A stretch of DNA of 64,000 nucleotides from Pseudonocardia alaniniphila. Lineage in GTDB: Bacteria; Actinomycetota; Actinomycetes; Mycobacteriales; Pseudonocardiaceae. The stretch covers positions 186,001 through 250,000 of the forward strand of contig NZ_JAKXMK010000016.1 of assembly GCF_022524485.1 (NCBI RefSeq), given 5' to 3'. The notes under the pieces are model-generated. The model worked only from the letters and a program-made list of their open reading frames with translations, was not told where the DNA came from and did no database searches. Numbering within the stretch: position 1 is the stretch's first letter; every line of letters starts with the position of its first letter. Made by a program: the position numbers and the translations under genes. This document shows, one piece after another, positions 60,068 through 64,000 of the stretch.

Positions 60068-60887
60068 CCCGACCACGCACGTTTCCCTTTCCCCGCGCCC
60101 CACGACGTGGGAGCTCCGCCGGCCACGCCGGCGGTAACCACGACGTATCCCCGTAGGCACAGGCGCCCTGGCTGTTCGACGAGGTTCGGGCCCGGGTGGG
60201 CGGTACACACCGCTACAGCCGCCCTCGCGGGCGGTGGGTCGGCACCGAATGCCGACTGCGGCGTGAACACCGTCATCTACCGAAACCCTCACCTTCGACA
60301 ACCTGAGCCGGGAGCGCCGGCCACCCAGGACACGTCGCTGGGGTCGGTGAGGTTCACTGGATCTTCGCGAAATTGTCGGCGGCTTTCTCGTCGTACTGCC
60401 TGGCGGAGCAGAACGCCCCCGACCACCGCCGGAGCGGCGATGTGCCGTACGGCGGCAACGGCGTCGGGAGAACTGGCAGGACATGACCACCTCGCTTGTG
60501 CGGCGACGAGCTTCCGATCGACTTCCGCACACCACACGGCTCGTTCGGAGCGCGGGTTCAGGACTGGATGATCTGACCCACGTTCTCCTGACCAAAGGGC
60601 GTGCTCGTTCTGGCTGCCGCAACCCGGCGGGGGAGGACGGACCGCTGGTCGCGTGATCGGCGGTGCGGTTCGACCTGCTTGTCGCGCTTGCGGTGCAGTC
60701 AGCATCGCTGCCGGTGGAGCGGGTTCGCCACGGAGCCTGCCCCTGGAGTGCGCGGGAGGGTCCGGGTCTTTGCCGCCGCGTGGCGTGGGATGGATCACTA
60801 GTCGAACCACCTGGGCTTCGGTTCCGTGTGCTAGCGCGTACGGGTCGGAGCGACCGGCCCGCAAACCTCCCCGGAGAGAAGATCCTC
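60068..60887. other. 820-bp divergent intergenic region without a convincing gene
   Basis: This lies between the ECF sigma gene (minus) and the lipoprotein gene (plus). Reading frames here have low-complexity, Arg/Pro-rich products and no start with a clear ribosome-binding site. It must hold both promoters. A short stretch around 60350-60600 on the minus strand (VRHIAAPAVVGGVLLRQAV) could be a gene remnant, but I cannot support it. Confidence 0.5.
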
Positions 60888-61649
60888 ATGGCGCTCCGCT
60901 CCCTCGCCCGCCAGGCCGTCATCGTTGCGGCCGGCCTCGCCGCTCTCGCCGCGTGCGGCACCCCGGCGCCCCCGCTTCAGGCCGCTGCTCCGCCCGCGGC
61001 GGTCGCGCCGGCCCCGTCGGCCGAGCAGCAGGCGCCTGCCGACGGGTCGCAGTTCGGTCAGGTCATCGCGACCGAGGCGCCCCAGGTGGTGCGCACCCAG
61101 GGCAAGGTCGACATCTACGGTGGGGCCTCCACGACGCAGATCACGCTGTCCCCTGACCACGCCTCGAACAAGATCCAGCTGCAGGCGGTGGTCAACGCCC
61201 AGATCGGCACGTACGTCAGCGACAACGACGGCATGACGCTGTACCGCTTCGACAAGGACACCGCGAAGCCGTCGAAGTCCAACTGCCAGGGCGACTGTGC
61301 GGTGACCTGGCCGCCGCTGCTGGTCAAGTCCCCCGGGCAGATCTACAACGTCGGAGTCGACGCGTCCACGGTCGGCTACGTCGAGCGCCCCGACGGCACC
61401 TGCCAGGTGACGATCGCCGGGTGGCCGGTGTACTACTTCTCGAAGGACCAGCAGCCCGGCGACATCAAGGGCCAGGGCGTCGGCAACACGTGGTTCGCGA
61501 TCAACCCGAAGGGCGGCAAGACCGGCGCCGTGCAGCAGTCCTCGCAGCAGTCCTCGCAGGAGTCCAACGGGGGACCCCAGCCCGCGCCGGCCTCCGGAAA
61601 CGACCAGTCGGGGAACGGTCAGGGGTCCGGCGGTAGCTCCGGCTACTGA
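60888..61649 (+). CDS. Secreted lipoprotein with COG4315-type repeats
   Basis: 253 residues. Signal peptide ending in LAAC with Cys23. A Pro/Ala-rich linker follows. Residues about 90-210 hold the two-repeat COG4315 domain: YVSDNDGMTLYRFDKDTAKPSKSNCQGDCAVTWPPLLV and GYVERPDGTCQVTIAGWPVYYFSKDQQPGDIKGQGVGNTWFAI. The C-terminus is Gln/Ser/Gly/Asn-rich. Paired Cys suggests disulphides outside the cell. Such lipoproteins often accompany ECF sigma/anti-sigma genes, and this one is divergent from such a pair. Function unknown. Confidence 0.85.
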   Translation: MALRSLARQAVIVAAGLAALAACGTPAPPLQAAAPPAAVAPAPSAEQQAPADGSQFGQVIATEAPQVVRTQGKVDIYGGASTTQITLSPDHASNKIQLQAVVNAQIGTYVSDNDGMTLYRFDKDTAKPSKSNCQGDCAVTWPPLLVKSPGQIYNVGVDASTVGYVERPDGTCQVTIAGWPVYYFSKDQQPGDIKGQGVGNTWFAINPKGGKTGAVQQSSQQSSQESNGGPQPAPASGNDQSGNGQGSGGSSGY

Positions 61650-61676
61650 CAGGTCCGGGATGACAGCAAGCTTCTG

Positions 61677-61727
61677 ATCAACTCCGGGTGCGCACTCACG
61701 CAGTGCACTGGCGCCCGGAGTTGATGC
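61677..61727. terminator. Bidirectional terminator hairpin between convergent secreted-protein genes
   Basis: ATCAACTCCGGG and its perfect inverse CCCGGAGTTGAT form 12-base arms around a GC-rich loop that itself contains GCACT/AGTGC. It overlaps the 3' end of the DUF1996 gene. Confidence 0.7.
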
Positions 61728-62679
61728 ATTCCGCCACCGTTGTCATGAGTTCATCCGGCATGACGTTGATGAACCCGGCGTGGTCGGTGATCGGGTTGCG
61801 CATCTCCTCCGGGAACGAGTCGACGGCGTACCGGGCGCCCGCCGGCACCGCGTAGGCGAGTTCGATGTGCAGCTGCGGCACGGGGAACGTCGCGCCCGGG
61901 CAGGCGCCGGCTGCGTCGGGGTAGACGAGGTGGGACTTGTGGTTCGGGCTGTCGAGGGACTTGCCGTTCCAGCAGCTCGGGAAGTCGAAGATGCGGATCA
62001 CCTGCTGGCCTTCCCCGCAGAGCGGGTACTGCCGCGTGATGCGTGTGCGATCGCCGGAACAGCTCCATTGCACGTGCTCGGTGCCGGTACCGCCTTCCGT
62101 GACGGCGTGTGGGTTGCCCGTGAACGCGTCGAGGAAGCGCGGCATCGCCACGACGTTGCTCACCGGGCTCCCGCGGAACTCGATCAGTACCGACTGCGGA
62201 ACCTGGATCCAGAGGTTGCCACCGTGGCCCGGGCTGCTCTGGCCGGCCGATCCGCCCGGTGCCAGCAACACCGGCCAGAAGTAGGTGGAGCGGTCGCCGT
62301 CCGCACAGGTGGTGTCGGCCGCGGCAAGGCTCGCGTCGGTGGAGAAGGCGTTCGTGGAGACGTTGCCCACGTAGTCGTGCGCGTGGTGGGCGCCGCCGGT
62401 CACCCCGGGCGAGATGATGATGTTGTCGGAGTTGTGGATGCCCCGCTGGTTGCGACCGCAGTCCTCACGGAATGTGCCGGTCGAGCCGCCGCTCTTCGGT
62501 GCCACCGCCGGCTCCGCGACCGAGACGTCCGCGATCGCCACGAAGTCGGTCGCAGCCGGCCCCGTGTGGTCACCGCGGTCGCCACAGGCGACCAGGACTG
62601 CCCACAGGGCCACGACGACTGCGATGACCACATATCCGACCCACACAGAACGCACGGGCCGGCCCCCGAAACCGGTCAC
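61696..62679 (-). CDS. DUF1996 domain-containing secreted protein
   Basis: 327 residues. A hydrophobic signal ends LVAC with a possible lipobox Cys32. The DUF1996 domain starts with the metal-binding-like GAHHAHDYVGNVSTNAFST (about residue 95) and continues with IRIFDFPSCWNGKSLDSPNHKSHLVYPDAAGACPGATFPVPQLHIELAYAVP. Conserved Cys and His are in place. The fold occurs in secreted actinobacterial and fungal proteins of unknown function, some linked to cell-wall or cellulose binding. Convergent with the lipoprotein gene. Confidence 0.88.
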   Translation of the reverse strand: MTGFGGRPVRSVWVGYVVIAVVVALWAVLVACGDRGDHTGPAATDFVAIADVSVAEPAVAPKSGGSTGTFREDCGRNQRGIHNSDNIIISPGVTGGAHHAHDYVGNVSTNAFSTDASLAAADTTCADGDRSTYFWPVLLAPGGSAGQSSPGHGGNLWIQVPQSVLIEFRGSPVSNVVAMPRFLDAFTGNPHAVTEGGTGTEHVQWSCSGDRTRITRQYPLCGEGQQVIRIFDFPSCWNGKSLDSPNHKSHLVYPDAAGACPGATFPVPQLHIELAYAVPAGARYAVDSFPEEMRNPITDHAGFINVMPDELMTTVAECINSGRQCTA

Positions 62680-62846
62680 CAGATTCCTTCTCCTGCCCCC
62701 TGTGCCAGGCGATCTGCCGACACCGCGCGCGAGTCTAAGTACGCGCGGAGCACCAGGTCGGCCGGCCCCGAACTTTGTTGCGAGGGTAATAAGTGGCGGT
62801 GACCACGTGCGCCGGACGCGGCGTGGCTGCGGTCACTCCGGTCCCG

Positions 62847-63188
62847 TCAGGTATCGATGCCGGAGAACCGCGCGGCGAGGTCGCGATGCCTGTCCGCGGC
62901 CTGTTGTGCTTGTGCGCTGCTGACGTTCATTCCCGGCGTGCGGCTGAGGCGTTCGAGCTGCTCGGCGGAGCGCAGGTGCTGTCGGTGAGCGTGTTCGCGG
63001 CACGCCAGGCAAGTGACCCGGGCCGGCAGCGGAGATGTCATCGCACGTGGCACCCGCAGCTCGCACCCAGTCGTGACGACGCTCGGGAGGTCGCTTGCGA
63101 GGCCGAACATCGATGCGATCTTGTTGCGGGCCGCGGCGTCGGCGCCGAGGTCGGACTGCACGTGGATGTGAGGATCGCTCTCGCTCAT
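62847..63188 (-). CDS. Small conserved-type protein of unknown function
   Basis: 113 residues from the ATG giving MSESDPHIHVQSDLGADAAARNKIASMF, behind GGGGTAGAG. A CLACREHAHRQHL motif and a Cys in TTGCELRVPR could bind a metal. The tail LSRTPGMNVSSAQAQQAADRHRDLAARFSG is helical. I do not recognise a family. It is divergent from the LtrA gene and separated by 245 bp from it. Confidence 0.55.
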   Translation of the reverse strand: MSESDPHIHVQSDLGADAAARNKIASMFGLASDLPSVVTTGCELRVPRAMTSPLPARVTCLACREHAHRQHLRSAEQLERLSRTPGMNVSSAQAQQAADRHRDLAARFSGIDT

Positions 63189-63433
63189 CTCTACCCCCCG
63201 CTTGCACGTGGCCTGGGTCGGCTCGTGGCGCTCCCGGCCGTTGCCCGCGGCACTACGGCGGCCGCTGCGCACCATCGGCACGATACGGGCAGCGGCAGAG
63301 CGGGCCGGGCAAGGTGTTTCTCGTCGATCGGGCGACTTGGTCCGTTCCCATGACGATCACCGGTACTGACTAGAGTGACCGGGCCGAAGTGCGACGAAGT
63401 GTGCCTCCGCTGGTGGAGAGGACGGTGTGCACG

Positions 63434-64000
63434 ATGAGCGACGGTTCGGCGGCGGTGTCGCCACGCGGTGGTGGTCGTCCGTGGCGGGTGCCGATGGTTG
63501 CCAGGGACACCGGTGAGCGCCACCGGGCGGCGACACCACTGGAGCTGCTGTTCGACCTCACGTTCGTCGTGGCGGTCGCTGCGGCCGCGGCACAGCTCGC
63601 GCACGCGATCGCGGAGGATCACGCGGCGCAGGGGCTGTTCGGCTATCTGATGGTGTTCTTCGCGATCTGGTGGGCCTGGATGAACTTCACCTGGTTCGCC
63701 TCCGCCTACGACTCCGACGACACGCCGTACCGGCTGGTGACGCTGCTGCAGATGGGCGGCGTGCTCGTGCTCGCCGCGGGTGTACCTGCAGCGCTGAACG
63801 AGCAGGACTGGACCGCTGTGACCATCGGCTACGTGATCATGCGCGTGGCGATGGTGGTGCAGTGGCTGCGCGCAGCACACGACGACCCCGCTCACCGGAT
63901 GACGGCACACCGCTACGCCGCGGGCATCGCCGTGGTGCAGGTCGGATGGATCGCCCGGCTGGCGCTACCGGAGGCGGCCGGCATCGTCGGGTTCTTCGTG
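63434..64000 (+). CDS. Low temperature requirement protein A (LtrA) family membrane protein, partial
   Basis: 189 codons visible, open at the right edge. The ATG gives MSDGSAAVSPRGGGRPW. The family signature ATPLELLFDLTFVVAVAAAAAQLAH appears near residue 35-60, followed by GYLMVFFAIWWAWMNFTWFASAYDSDDTPYRLVTLLQMGGVLVLA. At least four hydrophobic segments are in the visible part. LtrA proteins were named for a cold-growth gene in Listeria; their transport or other role is not settled. Confidence 0.9.
   Translation, partial: MSDGSAAVSPRGGGRPWRVPMVARDTGERHRAATPLELLFDLTFVVAVAAAAAQLAHAIAEDHAAQGLFGYLMVFFAIWWAWMNFTWFASAYDSDDTPYRLVTLLQMGGVLVLAAGVPAALNEQDWTAVTIGYVIMRVAMVVQWLRAAHDDPAHRMTAHRYAAGIAVVQVGWIARLALPEAAGIVGFFV

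Noticed and set aside
60289-60864. 191-residue minus-strand frame in the sigma intergenic gap
   Set aside because: Pro/Arg-rich, with no ribosome-binding site and no recognisable domain. A gene remnant is possible but cannot be supported.

Overview
The window is about 64 kb of very GC-rich DNA with dense genes, many GTG starts and many 4-base ATGA/GTGA overlaps. Several families point to a mycothiol-making actinobacterium: S-(hydroxymethyl)mycothiol dehydrogenase, a DUF397 protein beside an XRE/DUF5753 regulator, an S-adenosyl methyltransferase of the DUF574 type, a GAF-ANTAR regulator and an RskA-type anti-sigma factor. The order Pseudonocardiales (for example Pseudonocardia) is my best guess; no 16S or other marker gene is present. 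I see no tRNA, rRNA, CRISPR array, insertion sequence or prophage.

Layout. 1-5.1 kb: a Phd/YefM-type antitoxin cut by the left edge, with a perfect palindrome at its promoter; a formaldehyde/nitrosothiol detoxification pair (mscR plus a metallo-beta-lactamase-fold hydrolase); an enoyl-CoA hydratase, a TetR regulator with palindromes at its start, and small genes. 5.1-9.4 kb: a beta-oxidation operon (thiolase plus FadB) divergent from a MerR regulator across a 21-bp operator-like palindrome. 9.4-15.2 kb: a glutamate-cysteine ligase-like gene, a DedA protein, a GAF-ANTAR regulator, an orphan ABC ATPase and a YtrA-type GntR/ABC operon.

15.2-30 kb: two paralogous aromatic-catabolism cassettes. 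Cassette 1 (15.4-18.3 kb) holds maleylacetate reductase and an FAD phenol-type monooxygenase. Cassette 2 (25.2-29.9 kb) holds a divergent LysR regulator, maleylacetate reductase, hydroxyquinol 1,2-dioxygenase and the monooxygenase. Both start behind the same roughly 36-bp promoter element, so one regulator may control both. Together they can take a resorcinol- or phenol-type compound through hydroxyquinol and maleylacetate to 3-oxoadipate. Between them lie a secreted beta-helix protein, an alpha/beta hydrolase, a MocR regulator, transporters and a secreted HNH nuclease lipoprotein.

30-39 kb: a divergent locus with an FAD/Fe-S 2-hydroxy-acid dehydrogenase and a class V aminotransferase on one side, and a MatC-type dicarboxylate carrier, CaiB/BaiF CoA-transferase, enoyl-CoA hydratase, IclR regulator and methyltransferase on the other. 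It looks like a complete uptake-and-activation pathway for an unidentified short acid. 39-48.2 kb: an AraC regulator, an acyl-CoA synthetase, and an alpha-glucoside system (LacI, GH13 glucosidase, ABC importer) with an 18-bp perfect palindrome. 48.2-54.4 kb: a DUF397/XRE/S-adenosyl-methyltransferase group behind a striking 12-bp repeat array, then an MFS exporter, a C-methyltransferase-like gene and a helical protein of unknown function. 54.4-57.3 kb: prolyl aminopeptidase, divergent from mosB-mosA, a probable molybdenum/tungsten storage protein. 57.3-64 kb: membrane and secreted proteins, an ECF sigma/anti-sigma operon with an outlying lipoprotein, a DUF1996 protein, and an LtrA-family membrane protein cut by the right edge.

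The most notable items are the duplicated hydroxyquinol cassettes with their shared promoter element, the MoSto-like pair, the AGT/MatC/CoA-transferase locus and the TGCAA repeat array.
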